DNA of 64,000 bases, from the NCBI GenBank assembly GCA_032209605.1, contig JASFXZ010000116.1, forward strand, positions 1 through 64,000, given 5' to 3'. This document shows positions 34,301 through 48,700 of the stretch, in pieces. Origin of the DNA: Mactromeris polynyma (taxonomy: Eukaryota; Mollusca; Bivalvia; Venerida; Mactridae). The notes beneath the pieces were generated by a model. That model ran no database searches. It saw nothing but the letters and a program-made list of their open reading frames with translations, and had not been told where the DNA came from. A program made the position numbers and the translations under genes. Each line of letters starts with the position of its first letter. Position 1 is the first letter of the stretch.

Positions 34301-35384
34301 AGAAATGTCGTACTAAAGGTCAACTGACCAGGGGAATTTGGCATTCGATCACCAATTCAAGTACAGTTTTAGATACATAGCATTACAAGCAATGTAGTAC
34401 AATAGCAATGCATTATGACATGGCTTTTTTACAATTTTGGGAATGAGTCCGGGTTTGGAGTGATTGGGAAGAATTAGCTTTGTGACTATCTAAATTGGAA
34501 AAATTAGCGTTGTTACTATCTAAATTATAGGTAACATATATTGAACCAATTATTGACTTTCTCTAAACAACGCTATTTAAGTCTTCTTCTTGAATTAACT
34601 TGATAATACTTGAGGTAAAAGCCCTGTGTATGGTAGTTGATTCTTACGGAAACAGATATGAAGATGACTCAAATAGATACGTGTAACCAGAACTTTTTTC
34701 ACAAGGAACTGAGTTAATAAACAGATTAGTCATAAAATATTTTATTCAAAATTCTCCACAAAAGCGCAGGATTATTTTTGAATATATGATTTCATTCATT
34801 ATATCCCGAATACGTCCACAATGATTCAAACATCCACAGGAAGTATTTAAGTACAATTTGTGAATATCAGCATAAAATATGGTGGATCTGAAATTACAGC
34901 TAATGGTAGATAGATTACATTTGTGTGGTTTTCTACATTGAATGGAAGGGTTTCATGTTGTAGCCGATGACTTCCACCAATTATTTACATGTGGAAAACA
35001 TATCTTGTTTCTGTTAATTGTTATTTTATTGACGGTTTAGGTTATTTCTGCTGAAGACAAAATAGGGTTTTTCATAGTTTAATTTTTATTTTTTAGCAAT
35101 TATTTAACAAAAAATGTTGTTTGCCAGTGGTAAGTGTTAATGATAATATGTAAATGGTTCTCTATCTGTAAATAGTAGAGCCTTTGTGTTGAAACAGGAA
35201 GCTTATACATAAGTCTGTGAGAATGCACTCAGATAAACAATATAAGAAAGATAAAGCAAACATTCATCGGTAAATGTGTTTGTTTCAATCTAACCCATGA
35301 AGTCTTGCCGTTGTTTGTTGCTCTCGCAGTTCAATCTGAAAATGTGTTCTTCTTATAAACCATAATTTCTCTTTCTATTTGCAG
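31316..35384 (+). other. Intronic region before the SH3 exon
   Basis: No other gene is visible. Near 32120-32175 GAGCCAATTT is repeated three times, and 32590-32790 holds repeated TCCCT/AGGGA-type words suggestive of an old dispersed repeat. It ends in the acceptor CTATTTGCAG|CAG. Confidence 0.5.
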
Positions 35385-35678
35385 CAGAGACTACTTGCCA
35401 AAGCATTGTATGACAATATAGCAGAGAGTCCTGATGAACTCGCTTTCAAACGTGGAGATGTTATCACTGTGCTTGAGCAGGAAACCAACGGTTTGGATGG
35501 TTGGTGGCTGTGTTCCCTGCGTGGCAAACAGGGCATTGCGCCGGGAAACAGACTCAAGGTGATGTCCAATCTTGTAGCCAATCACATAAGGTCTCACACA
35601 TCAGATTTCTCTGTATCAGCCAATCAGAAATCAGAACAAGAATGGAATAGACGAAGCTGGGATGGGACCACCAATAAG
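35385..35678 (+). CDS. BCAR1: CAS-family scaffold protein, SH3-domain exon
   Basis: A 98-codon internal exon bounded by acceptor TTTGCAG| (35384) and donor AAG|GTGAGA (35678/35679), both phase 0. Residues ~3-60 form an SH3 domain typical of CAS proteins: LAKALYDN, a DELAFKRGD RT-loop, LDGWWLCSL, and GIAPGNRL at the end. In CAS proteins this domain binds proline-rich partners such as FAK/Pyk2 and C3G at focal adhesions. The exon ends in a RRSWDGTTNK segment resembling the vertebrate p130Cas SW(E/D)GT block; the next exon starts with its continuation (VVTPNR), so the two are expected to be spliced directly together. The N-terminus is missing here and must come from an upstream exon. The acceptor is a NAGNAG type (GCAGCAG), so a one-Gln variant is possible. 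Confidence 0.93.
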
Positions 35679-38600
35679 GTGAGAAGTTGCAGCAGTTTGA
35701 AAACATTTTATTTAATTCATTGATACACACACATAATATGGTCCGGAATTTTAATCTTTGCTATATTTTCAATACATCTTGTCAAGTCTGGTTTGCAACT
35801 GTCATGTAGATCATTACACAATATTGTAGTGTTAACGAACTTTCGGTCTTTGACATAAACTTGTTAATGAGGTTCTGAAGTATAAACTGTTCAAGATTTG
35901 GTTACCGCTATGTTGTACTTAAAGAGGCATTAATATGTTTCGTGTTTGTCATACTATGTTTCATCTTTCCTATAAACTGGTCATTCACCTCTTGTGACAA
36001 ACAGAAAATGATGAGTCCTGTCATAATATATTGAGGGATTAGCTGTAGGGATTAGATTAGGGTAAGACTACGGTATCTGTTCTCGGGTTTATTAAACAGT
36101 TGCCTTGGTAAGGCTCTCTATTGTGGAGGTACAAATCGTAGCAAGATACTGTTGTTCAGCAGGCTATCACTTTAAGTCAAAGGACTTTTAAGTAATAGTG
36201 TCATATAACATATGTCTTTATTTAAAAGACTACTACTCGATAAAAAGGCTTAATTGATTATGGTGAATCTCTGTTTAAGTGGATTGAATGATATGGTTAC
36301 CACCATTTTCTGAAATAATTAAGTTCTTGTGTACATATCAATTTCCACTTTCTGATGGCTGTACTATTAAATGGCAATATTGTGTTTAAACCTTTGTAAA
36401 GCCTCTTTAACCATTAGGATTTTGAAATTCAATTTTGTTGGGTATAATTTTTCTAATAACAATATTTTGGTTAAATCTTGGTAACCACTCGAGTCTGGAG
36501 ATTTGGCTGCTTGGTAATTTGGGTGTTATTTTAGTAAATTTGGTGGAGCACTTGATTTGTTGACACTTCTGTAGTATTCATATTTCCATCACAGAATCCT
36601 CACTGTCAGATTTGAACTTAATCATGGTGGCGATCATTTTGTTCTTTGAAATCCTTCAGACAATGTTTTTGTTAAATGACGGCTCAGACTTACCTTTTTC
36701 ATACAGAATGGACTTGTCATGAATTTGACTTGTCCTGTTTTTATGATACTTTGTTTCAAACCCTTGTTATGTATTTGCTTGTAAGGGGAGGGGGGGGGGG
36801 CAGGTTGAATACAGGGGGTGTTGAAGTAGGATTTAACATGGTATTATATGACTAAGATAATGACTCCATATTAATTTCATGCATCAACGGAAAAAAAATG
36901 ATAGTCTTTGCTAGTTTTTAAGCAAACATTTATTAAATAGAAAAAAATAAAAATTGTTTCAAAGAAGCTTTGAAGATGCTAAAGCATCATGTTAATGAAA
37001 TTTCAAACGAGGACCCTTTATGCCCCCTTTTATTGATAAAAACATGGAAGAAATCGAATAACAGGCATAGGTTTACCATAGTGGGGGGTAACAGGTAGAA
37101 TTTCTGCTCTTATTGTTACATGAACTTCAAGTTTCTAAACACTTGTTGTTAAATAGAAGGCTAATTGTTCAGTGTTGTGGAAAGGGCCTTTGACCCCTAT
37201 TCAGGGGACAAATTACTCATTTTTGTTAGCAAAAATAACACTATTCAGCCCCTAAGAAAGGCTGCATTTGTAACATTACCCTGAGCGGATGTTTCCCAGT
37301 GTGTAGTAGCTTCCAAATAATGATAACCTAAGCTAAAATTGTTACATCAAGAACTCGGGCTTTCATGTTTGAAAATATTGTATTTGTATATATCCCTGCT
37401 GTGTTCCAAAAAAAGCAATACATGTAGTATTGATAAAGTGCATTAAAATACAAGGTGATGTCAATATGTTGTATTACATGGTATTATTAGCAGTAACAGC
37501 TGTGCAGGATAAACTTAGATTATTTTACATCCACTCAGTTGCTACAGTATGATTTAGGTATAAAACAAAATATCCCCAGAATGAGATTGCACGAATAGGT
37601 GAATCAAAATACACTAGCTGATGTAAATTTATAGTTGATTCAAGTCTCAATTTGCTCAAATTGACTCCAAATGTCACCTGTGGCAGGCTTGTTAGTAAAT
37701 TTGGGACAATTTACCTAACTCTGATATGTATTGTTGAATTTCATGTATGTAATTTAATCAGCTGTCGGGTGACTTTCAATATTTACCCAAATATACCCAC
37801 TGTTTGGGCATTGTTGTAATTATAAACTTCACCCGGGTACCAGCTTATAAAAGTAAACAAGGTACCAGCTGTCTGGTGTGAGGAACCAGCATGCTCCATG
37901 AGTTGTGATGTTTGCATTTTTGGCTTTACAGATGAAGTGTGCATTTTACTGAGTTTTAAATGTCAGGAGTGCATGCAAAACATTAAACACTTGAATAAAT
38001 TTCAGTATTTGCATAAATATATGCAGCATATCTATGATTTGTTAAGTAGATAACGTGCACATTTCACTGCCTACTGGAAAGATTTCAAGGACATGTCTAC
38101 TTCTGCGTGCTGATAGGTATATAGACATTTGTATTTAGATTTACTTTTACAAGCCAATTTGAATAATCATAAATACTACATGTACTCTGTTCTGCACAAT
38201 ACTTTAACCTACTGAAGCCTGGATATGTTGTTAAAATACCAGTCGCTGATAAATAAGGAATATAACGCCCAATATTGCCCTTGAAACTGAATGATTTCAT
38301 TATGATAACATACCCGTATGTTGTTTTTGTTTGTCTTTCAATTTTGTATGTGTTTCATATATGTATCAGTTTAAATTTTTGCTGTTATTTAGTGGAAACA
38401 AACATTTAACCAATGGTTTGTAACCAGTTGAGGACATAATTTATTCAATGTGTGAAATTATTTCATTAAATAATGGTTGCGAGGTGATAATGTAGCTGGG
38501 TGTATGGTACATAAATAGTTGGGTAGTTAAGTTAGCTGCAGGATTTTCACCTTTATAGTAATTGCACCCATGTTGGCAGATTTTACTCTTAAATTAAAAA

Positions 38601-39590
38601 TGAGCCAAGCCTGCTTATGAAGATATGTTTTGCTATTTCTTGATTGTAATATGCATTTGTCTGACTCGGGAATGCTTCTGATAAAGATGACGGGAATTAT
38701 TGACTGGGTTCGAAAATACTGATATAACATTAATCCCGTCCCCCTCCCATCATCACATAATGATATCCTAGGAAATATTCGTATTCTTGATGGGGGGGGG
38801 GTTATTTCTGTACTTAAGATTTCCTGTTATACTTGTGGTGTCGGCCAAGCTCTAGTTTGTGTCTGTTGCACGAAATTGTGGAATGCTGAAAGGATTGGTT
38901 AGACTGTTTGTTGCAAACTGTGGAGTCAAAACACTCAAATGAGCAAAATTAGTTCTGCAAGGTTTCTGGTTTGTTTATCCTCACAATATTACCTGAGCAA
39001 CATTAGAATATTTAGTATTTGTGGTTGCTTCTGTAAACTGCTCCAAAAATATGTTGTTTTTCAATCATTTTGTCAGGTGTGCTGACTAAATACTGGAAGG
39101 CAGGTTTTGTAATTGTGGCATGTGTTTCTCATAAATCACTGTACCTTGCTGTATAATTACTTCCTTATCTAAAGAGGTAATTAAAATGACTCGTCTTTTG
39201 ATTTTTGAAACATTTAAGTATTCAGATTTGATTGTATATGATAAATATGCATAAAGGAATACTTAAAATAGTACATTTCAATTGACATTAATACATGTAT
39301 AAGCACGTAATTTTAAACAGAGATGTTTCGTCTCTGTAGCGACTTGCGTTCAATGGTTACCTAAAAAATGTGGGTAATTATATGATACAGTGGAAAGTCA
39401 TTATTAGTGACTTGGTAGTAAAACATCCACTTGCATTAAAGTGCCATTAAGAGCTCAACAAACTGCCGTTCATAGACAACCAGTGGGTTTAAATAATCTT
39501 CTTTTGCAATTATTTTGGTTATATTTTTCTACAAAAGGTGTTTTTTATAAAAAAAAAATTATTTTGGTTACCTGTGAATATACAGTTGTA
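35679..39590 (+). other. BCAR1: CAS intron, 5' part
   Basis: Starts with GTGAGA. Contains G-runs at 36785-36800 and 38792-38801 and no recognisable exon. Confidence 0.6.
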
Positions 39591-39770
39591 CCTCGTTCAT
39601 TCGAATTCATCGGGTCCGAAATTTTATTTCAGATAATACATGGTTTCGATTAGCCCATTTCAATTCGACATGCCTTATATGAAGATACAAAGGGACCTGA
39701 TATTTATTTCGAATGATACCAAGTATTGGGATTATAGGTTGTTGAATGGACGAGGTCCGGTCCGACTGTA
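39591..39770 (-). mobile_element. pogo-like MITE, family 2, copy b
   Basis: 180-bp unit, reverse complement of the copy at 13051-13229, from TACAGTTGTACCTCGTTCAT to GAGGTCCGGTCCGACTGTA. TA edges and inverted termini are preserved. Confidence 0.75.
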
Positions 39771-42700
39771 GAACATATTTCATTTTGAAATTGATAGCAT
39801 TAATCTGTGAAATGATTTTGACAGTTATTGTTTCTGGAGTATTTGTTTCCAGCCTAAAATAAATCATGAATCATGCTTGAAAAATGAGTTCATTACCTGG
39901 CAATTAGACTGGCTTTAAGTTTGTACTACGGGCACACATGTACTGTATCGCGTATTAATTATTACATTTGCATCTTTTTTTGTAATCGTTTGACGCAAAT
40001 CAAAGGAAGCAAGTAGGTAAAATAGTAATAGTAAGATGTGGAGAAACTTTAATGAAATTCAGGTGCACTTATGACCTATGATGTCAATACGACGCGTCGG
40101 CCCGATAAAAAACGTACATGTGGACAACAGAAGTCTGCAGAGTGCAGTATTTCTTATATTAAGCTTATTAAGTATGTGGCCGACTAAAATATTGTTGAAA
40201 TATTGGAGCCAAACATTTGAGCTCTTTAAGTTTTTGCTATAGATGTTGGTCCTGATGTAGGATTTATGTTGTTTGGCAATCTTTAATGAATCTAATACAA
40301 GTGGACTAGCGCCAATCTAACGGCCTGCTTTTCTATGGTTCACTTAAAAACAGCTGATTCTTTGATATGCTTTATCTCACAGACAAGTTTTGTCATTTCC
40401 GCTTTTAAAGTTGTAATATTTCATATCTCATGAGGCTGAAAATATGAACTATTGAAACATTACAACAGGAAGCTTCCTTGATAGAATTAAATCATTTTTA
40501 AATAACTTGACTGATAATATCTGAAGCAGTTAATTGATAGTGGAAACTGGGGGGATTCTAGTTTAAGTTAAAGGTCAATGGCCACAGTATTTTTGATCAG
40601 CAGTTTCTGAATCATTGAACAAGTCTGGTCATCAATTTTGTTGGGCTATTATTCCAGGATTTGGGGTAAAACTAATCATTGCCACTAGCTCTTGTACAAG
40701 GAGCCATTCCAACGATTTTATGCAAATTGTTGAAATTCAAAAATTGAGAATTTCGGTTGATTGATTTTAAATAACTGTTGTATTTATTTACAATTTTGTA
40801 GTAAAAAAGGAGTAAAATCAATTGGATGCAGATTTCGAAAAAAAAATTGTTATGGGTAAAGAATTCAATGGATCAATTGTGTGGTTGTCATCCCGATGTA
40901 TATAATATGATATTGTTTTGGAATAATTTTTCTATCTGATTATCTCGAATGATTGATTAAATACATCATGGGAATATCTTTGTTTTTGTGTCGGCATTTC
41001 TTTCTCATTTCGACATGTACCATATGATAAATATTACCTCAGGTGCCATGAAATGTATAAAATTCAGTTCAATCTGACTTTGATACATCCTATCTGTGAA
41101 GATAAATATATCTCTATAGTCTGATAATAAAGATAATTATTACATATATCAACTCATCTGATGTGTATCAGTTTCTGTTAGTCTCAGATATATGGCAATG
41201 TGGTTTCCTGTTCAAATTACCTCCCTTATGTTAATCGTTGTAAATTACCTCCCTTTGTTTTTCATTAAAGATATTTTTGTCAAGATCTATGAGATCTTTG
41301 ATAGATAAGGCTGTTTTGTGGTTATAATTACTTGTTGGTGATGAAATTATTCTCAGCTGTTTCTGTCGAGCTGTCAGGCTTGGGAAGGGATCTGCTTTAT
41401 CATAGTTATATTTGAATTCTGATTTTTTTTATCACCCCTCGAATAAATTCAGGAAAGAGTAAAAAATAAAAGCAAAATTATCAGAGAAAGCTACTTCATA
41501 TGACTGGAAAAAAGCAATTTTTTCTCAAGTTTTTCATTACTGCTTGATAATATTATTAATAGATTTATCTTGCACTTGTTGACCTTCGACCTTTTTAAGG
41601 TCAAATTGTTGGCACATCAGTTTGGAACCAATTAAATTGATGATGTTTGAATGACATGTAACTTATCGCCCTGTCTGCATGCATACATGTATTGTGTCAA
41701 ATTTATGCAAACTAGTTACCTGGTTACCTTTAATGTTTCACCTTTGACCTCATGTCTCGTTTTAATGTAAAACAAATTAAGGTAAGAAATATTACAGCAA
41801 AGGTAACATAAATCAAAGAGACTTGGACTACCACATGTATTGCCTTTAGATGATGTGACCAGGTTTGACAGTTACAGACAGATTTATAGTCGGGTAAATT
41901 GGTATCAATGACCGCACCTTTCAGGGTAATAAATATATTATTACCTGCTTGTCATGAGATGTTTGATTTGATCACACACTGTACAGATATATAAAGTAAA
42001 AGCTTTATGAATATATAGTTTGAATCAAATGTCCTCATGTGACGTGTTTGGAGTCACTAAAATCATTTTTATGAGCCAGGAAATTTACTCGAAGATTATG
42101 GTGTTTACTCAAGTTTATGTTTTGAACAGGGACCTTTTTTTTATTAAATTCAGGTTATATTGACAGTTAGCATATTAACTATGACCCTTTCCGTTGTCTA
42201 TGTCAGCAGTGCATTGCTTTTTTCTTCTTGTAGTTTGTGTATTGTTGATAATGCGAAACCCTTTGGTGTAGGTTTTCTGGGATCGGTGCTGTTCAGCAGA
42301 ATAACACAGTATGGTAGTGGTTTGACTCAGTTTTCTCTTAGAGTTCCTGGAATTGTTGTTTAGTGTCAGTACCAATGTTATGGCTACCTATCAACCTTGG
42401 TTATATTTAGTATCTTCTGCTTGGCTGCAGCTATTCTAGAAGTACATGTACAACAGTTTGTGCTGATAAGACCACAAATAATACAGTTTCCTTTGTGGGT
42501 GTGATCATGAAAAATCCTGTGCTATTCATGTACTATAACAAATCTGCATTATATTATTTGCACTGAACTCTTGTCAAATCAATTAAAATAACTTAATGAG
42601 TGATTTTCATGATGCTTTGGATCTTACAGTAGCGATTTGTTGGGTCTTCTGCTCCAGAAATTTCCTCGTGAAAATGAAATTTGGTACAAACTTGTTTTTC

Positions 42701-45700
42701 GAGAAGTTTCTGCTAAACTTAAATAAATTCTTAGCAGAGAAAAATGTGCAGACAACCAAATATTGAGCACATGATTGCTTCTACAATGGTCTATCATACC
42801 ATTAATCATTTGCGTGGAAAACTATTATTTTTGATCGAAGTTCTTGGAAAATGAGGGACATATTCCGCTTCAACTTTTGAACTATGTACATGTAGTATAT
42901 TGGCTGTTTTGTTCAGTACATAACAAGAATGTGTATGTATATAAACCTGTCATATCTAATATTTCTGTCACACCTGTGTTGATATAGGGTGTGGGTCACC
43001 TTATGCTAGACATGTGCAGTAATGTGATGATGTGGTATATAGAAATATATAACACTCAGTTTGTGGCTGATTAAATACAAGTAGGGAGATCTCAAATGAC
43101 AACGTTTCATATTCATCAAATCGATAGCAAATGGGAATTATAGTTAACATTATTTCATATTTTACTGAAATCCTAGCAATTTGTACACTAAATTGGGCAG
43201 GAATTATTTATTTGTTTCATTTTCTGAAAATCGAAATATTTTGCAATTAATTTATTATGGCCTTATTCCAACATTTCAAGAATTCTAAGTAATATCAAAG
43301 TAATACTAATTGTACTCAAATAATTATCGCTGAACACATGAGCCTATTGGTTGAAGGGATAGATGGACTACTACAGTGTCTCTGTTCATCAGATCCAGAC
43401 TGGAATAATGGAAGATTTTAACTGCTCATAGGAAGTGTAAAGAGTCCGAAGACAAATAATTGAAGCAAAGTAGCCACTACCTGCCTCCTGCCAGCATATA
43501 TATAAGAAAGTAAAGTAACCAAACAGCAATTATAAAGTAGCTTATGATGTTGCACTTATAAATGGTTGTTTTATGGGAATAAGTTTGGAAATCACCTTGC
43601 CTCCAGACCGGGTCCTGACTGTTTTCAATTGTGTGAAATTGGTTACTATGGCAATTTGATGTGTTGTGCAATAACTATCATCTATTATACAGGTGACCAA
43701 ATTGATATTATCTCTTATTAAATCAGTGCCTAATTTTCAATATTGTTGATTATTTCTACCCGACCAATTACCTCAGGACAATGTGACACGCTCATGAGTA
43801 ATGTGTGAATAAGATGACCCCTCTGTGCTAGAAAGGACAGTGATTACATTAGTCACGTGTGGTCATTGTTGACTCGAAATGGTCATTGTTTATGGCTGCT
43901 GACCAGTGGTCAGACTTCGCCCTTGATGCACTTGTGTCAGATAATTGCTTTTATTGATGTCCAAGATTTGATTGTCTGTAATCACTGGTTGTTGGTTGAT
44001 TTTTGGACAGAAATATGACACATGGCTTGTTAGTTAGTATAATCGGTTGTACTGAGAAAAATTTAACACTATAATTATAAGTTAGAGTTTTTTACGATTT
44101 CACAGATGACCATGTCGATTTCCTTGAGAAGACAAATGGTGTACAGCTATGTAAAACGAAACGGCTTCAGTTAATGAAAACCATTTAATATGAAATCTGA
44201 GCCTAGTGTCTTGTTTGTCTTCTTCCTTTTGGGAGGTAAACAAATCCATGGTCATAATTGTTGAATTATTGTCTATCACATTCTGTAACAAGGCCTCGTT
44301 CTTTATTGTCATTTATGACAATAATGAAGTGTATAATTCCTTCGTCTGACCTTTTGTCTTTTGTCATCGAGGTTTCTAAGAAGCTTGCCTGATTGACATC
44401 TGAGTTACTGGAAGCTGTATTAATCTGTGTTACAAGGAGCTTTTTGAATTTGATCTGGTATCACTTAGGAAGAAAACAATCAAGGTTTTGTCACAGATTT
44501 CAGAAGATTCGACCAGACATAATTTCTTAGTGATGAAACAAAGGTTTCAAATTATGAAACATTCTAAGAAGTTAAGCAGACACTATCAGTCGACTAATAC
44601 TGATTTAAGCTGTTGCAAATACTGCCAAGAATTTCAAATATTTTCTGATGTTTATAGACTAATGTAGCTGTTTACATATTTGTAGCTAAATATATTGCTG
44701 TTTATTTATGGGATATAAACTGTGGTTTGTTGTACATGTCCTTTCTGTAATAGAAAATAACAAACAGTGTATTGCACTACGTGTATTGCACTATAATTCC
44801 TTTCTATACCTCTTTTAAAAAAAGAGGCTGCAACCACATATAATTAACTGAATTTAACATTTAAAGGTAGATTGTCTTGTTTTCTGTCAAAATGTGCTAA
44901 GTAATAATTTTGAGAACATGAATTGTCAATGTCTTCATACAGATTACTCTAAACATTTCTTAAAAAGTTTCCAAGAACTGCAAAATATCGAGTCAAGATA
45001 CTGATTTTTCTGAAACAGGTTTTAAGTCCGCGTGTAGGTCAGGATAGAAAATACATGTGTCGGACACCTGTCTTTGTGGTTTTGAGAAAAGAGTAAGAAA
45101 AGTGACAATGCAGTGTTGTAGAGTTCATCTGTACGAAGGCAATTACGCTGATTTTGTCATATTTATGGCTAAGGATATTTTACAAAATAATATGACTATG
45201 TACCTTTAGTTTATGTTTCTTATGTGAACAAACTCTTATTTATTACGCCATATTACATGTACAGAGTATTTCATTATAACCAGCTATAAAATAAGGTTGT
45301 ATGGTTTCTATATTTGATAAAGCAGCGAATGAAATTTTGTTGGCAAAATACAACCAGAAAATTTCATTGGCAAAATACAACCACTTATTCTGCTTTCACA
45401 TCCTGGTATATGTAAATGACTGTAGAACATGATATTAAATGACTGTGCGGTTTTGGTAATTATTACTTTTTTCTCTCAACAGGAAGCTGTCATTTTATTT
45501 CATAAAGATCATTATAGCTGTGAAATGCTTCCTGATATGTATATACACTGAACTTTGTTTTACCTTCTAGTTATACCTGATACATTTGACAAACAATGTT
45601 ATTTGACACTACCATTGACAATTCCAAGCTTGTAAGCTGCTGTTGTTGTCTGGGTAACACTATCAGGTGTGATTGTAGATGGTCATTGCTTCGTGCCATC

Positions 45701-48700
45701 AGGATTGATGTTATTTCTGATCAAGTTTTAATCAAGTCGTTATATATGTATATGTAGTTAGTTGTGGACAAGATCTTTGACCTAATGTTTGGAGTTCAAT
45801 CTCAACACTACAATATTTTGTTGTTTCCTGTTTGATGTTAAGTCAAGAATTCTGAAAAGTATGTCCTTCTGCATCAAAGATGTGAATCAGTTTATGAAAG
45901 AATCAAATGAAAAAGGCATACTGAGTCATTAGTTTGACCATGAAGACGATACTCTAATTTTGCGTGAATTCTAAATAAGGTCTTTCCTTAGAAATAGCTA
46001 GATGCAGTTGTCTGCTTCTTATTGAGATGTCTTATCGCTTGCACATATTTTAAGTTACTATCAAGATACGAAGGGGTGGGGGAATTTGTAAACCTTGTGT
46101 CTAACTCTTTATTTTGATGTTGTGTTTCTAGTACGACCCCCCACTGGATTCAGAATTGATAATATATCTTGTGTCAATGTCTAAATGTCAACTTTTAGTT
46201 CTTTGTCAAATATTTGTTGTCTGTATCGATGTTTTTTATCCTGAAGTTTATCAGCGAACAAACACTTTTTGTTTGACATTTTCTCGAACATTGTTCATAC
46301 ATCTCCATCGATAATATCCATTTCCTTATTTGGGAAAAATATTTTTTGGTGACAGTTTGCGTAAATAATTACACTTTGATGAATGTTGTTTTAAATATAA
46401 ACATTGTGTATTGTGTGTATATGATAAGTACATAGCTTTTAAGAAAGAATTCTGTTGCTATGTTTGTTCAAAGCACTTGAGTTTATGGTAAAAGTATGCT
46501 CAAAGTTGTATAAGGCCTTTGATTGGTTCTAATTATGGTAATTACAAGTAATCTGTGGTCTGAAATAAAGTTCACAAAACTTTCATAGAAACTGTATGCT
46601 TGGTGTTTTAGAGCAGTAATGTTGTGAACAATTGAGCCAATGGGATTTTGACCAAGGGGTTTTTAAGTTTATCCCCATTTTGGAACAGAAGTAACGTTGG
46701 AGACGTTTAGGAACAAGATTTATACTGGTCCTTTTGGAATAAAATTTAGACTAGTCCTTTGTGGAACAACTCACTGGTCCCTTAAGTGTAACAGATTTCA
46801 AACTGGTCCATAAAGAAGCCACATTGCTAGTGATTTTGCATTCTTACTAGTAAAAGTTCTTAAATTATACCATAAAGATATTGCTAACATTATGAAATTG
46901 TAGATTTGAAGGACAAGATATGAGGTGTAAATGCGCAATAAATATGCAGTACACTCCTTAACTTACCATTATAGGAGGAAATATAAAGCCAGGTAATTGT
47001 AATAAAAACAGCGATTAAGGTAAACCAGCTGACGATTAATATTCAGGTACATAAACATTGTTTTCCTGGAAGGACTTCCTGTGGTCATTAGTTAAGTAAA
47101 CATTTATCTTATGTTTTATATAAAACAGTATGGAAATTTAATTCTGATAGTTTACAATACGTAGTTCATTAATTTCTACACCATCTTAGGCCATTCTTAA
47201 AGAAATGTATAGCAATCTTGGAGAGATCAAATGAGCTTGAAGCGTCTTAATTGGTATTATATTTTTTTTATAATCTTGTTGTATAAAATATGTTGTAGAA
47301 TAAAACTGAGTAGGACTAGACTAGCATTTTAAAAACTATGTTAGCCGCATAAATTTGAATAAAGGGGCCACCGGTGCCAGGCTAGGATTTCTACGAGCCA
47401 GGAGCCAGGACCAGAGTGTTTGATGATGTTTCTTTATGTTAGCAACATAATTTTACATTCAAAGGAAGATTAATGTGTAATTGAGTATATGATCATCTTT
47501 ATTGCTGGAGGTATCTGGTTCTTTATAGTCTGATAAACTTATTTGATCCGAAAGTCTATGGATGTACCTTTTTTATGCTTGTATATATACAGACTCTTTG
47601 ACTCATAACAGCTCTACAGTATCTTAGAGGTAATTTATGGAAACCTTTGTGTGTGATAGTATATACATTGATTCTGACTTTGTTATGGACTGGAAATTTA
47701 GAAATGAAAAGGGAACTTGTAATCTCGCTGTGATGGTAAAGTCTGTGATGTACCATAGCCGTTTAAAATAGTTGTTAGGCATTGATAGCTAATTGTCTGT
47801 ATGAGAAACTTTCAAACAGCAAATAAGTTGCTATTAACCCATTACTGAGTATAACTGGGTTCATTCTATTTTAATGCAAGTGCCTCCGGTCAAATTATTT
47901 GGCTGAAAAATAACAAGATACAATTGAAAATGGCAAAAATATTTTTATTTGTTTACAGCAATAATTTCGAGCTCTAAAGTCGCACAATGGTAACATCATG
48001 AAATGGCCATGTAAATTATTGCTATCCATTATTAATTATTACTGAAACAATGCCTCAGTTGGCAGGAATATCTCATACCGATAATCATTTTTTTCACTGG
48101 CACATAAAATATACAAGTGTCTCATGTATCTATAGAGAATATATAGCTGGCATATCAACTTACATTGGCTCAGAGGAGCAAGAGTAGAAGCTGATGGCTC
48201 TTTGATTCATTGACACAATGAAAAACAAATATCACTGAATTGAAAATCCATAACTCTTATGGGAAAACAATAATGGAAGCCCCGAGTGTCAGTCGATACC
48301 TCTGTGTTATTATGATATCTGCTCTTAAACGATGCTTGAACCAGACTTCATCCATTGTTCTGATAGAATAAATCTGTTCTGTGAAAAATAGGAGATTTCT
48401 AAGAACACTGACCCTTAAATCCCCTCATAGTTTCCCTGAGAAGTACCCTTACAAATGTTGAAACCCTTAACCTAATAAACCACCAAGTTCATTCCACTTG
48501 AGTCGCAGGAAATTAATATTTCTTTCAGGAGGAACGATGGTCCATACTTAATTTGATTGACAATGGGATCATTATAGATTTAGTTTGCAGTTTAACCCAA
48601 GATTAACTGGACAGAGTTTATCCTTTGTTTAGAAATATTATATTCAATATTAAGCAATTTTCAAGCGAGATTTTTCAGGGGGGGGGGTTTCAGGGTAATG

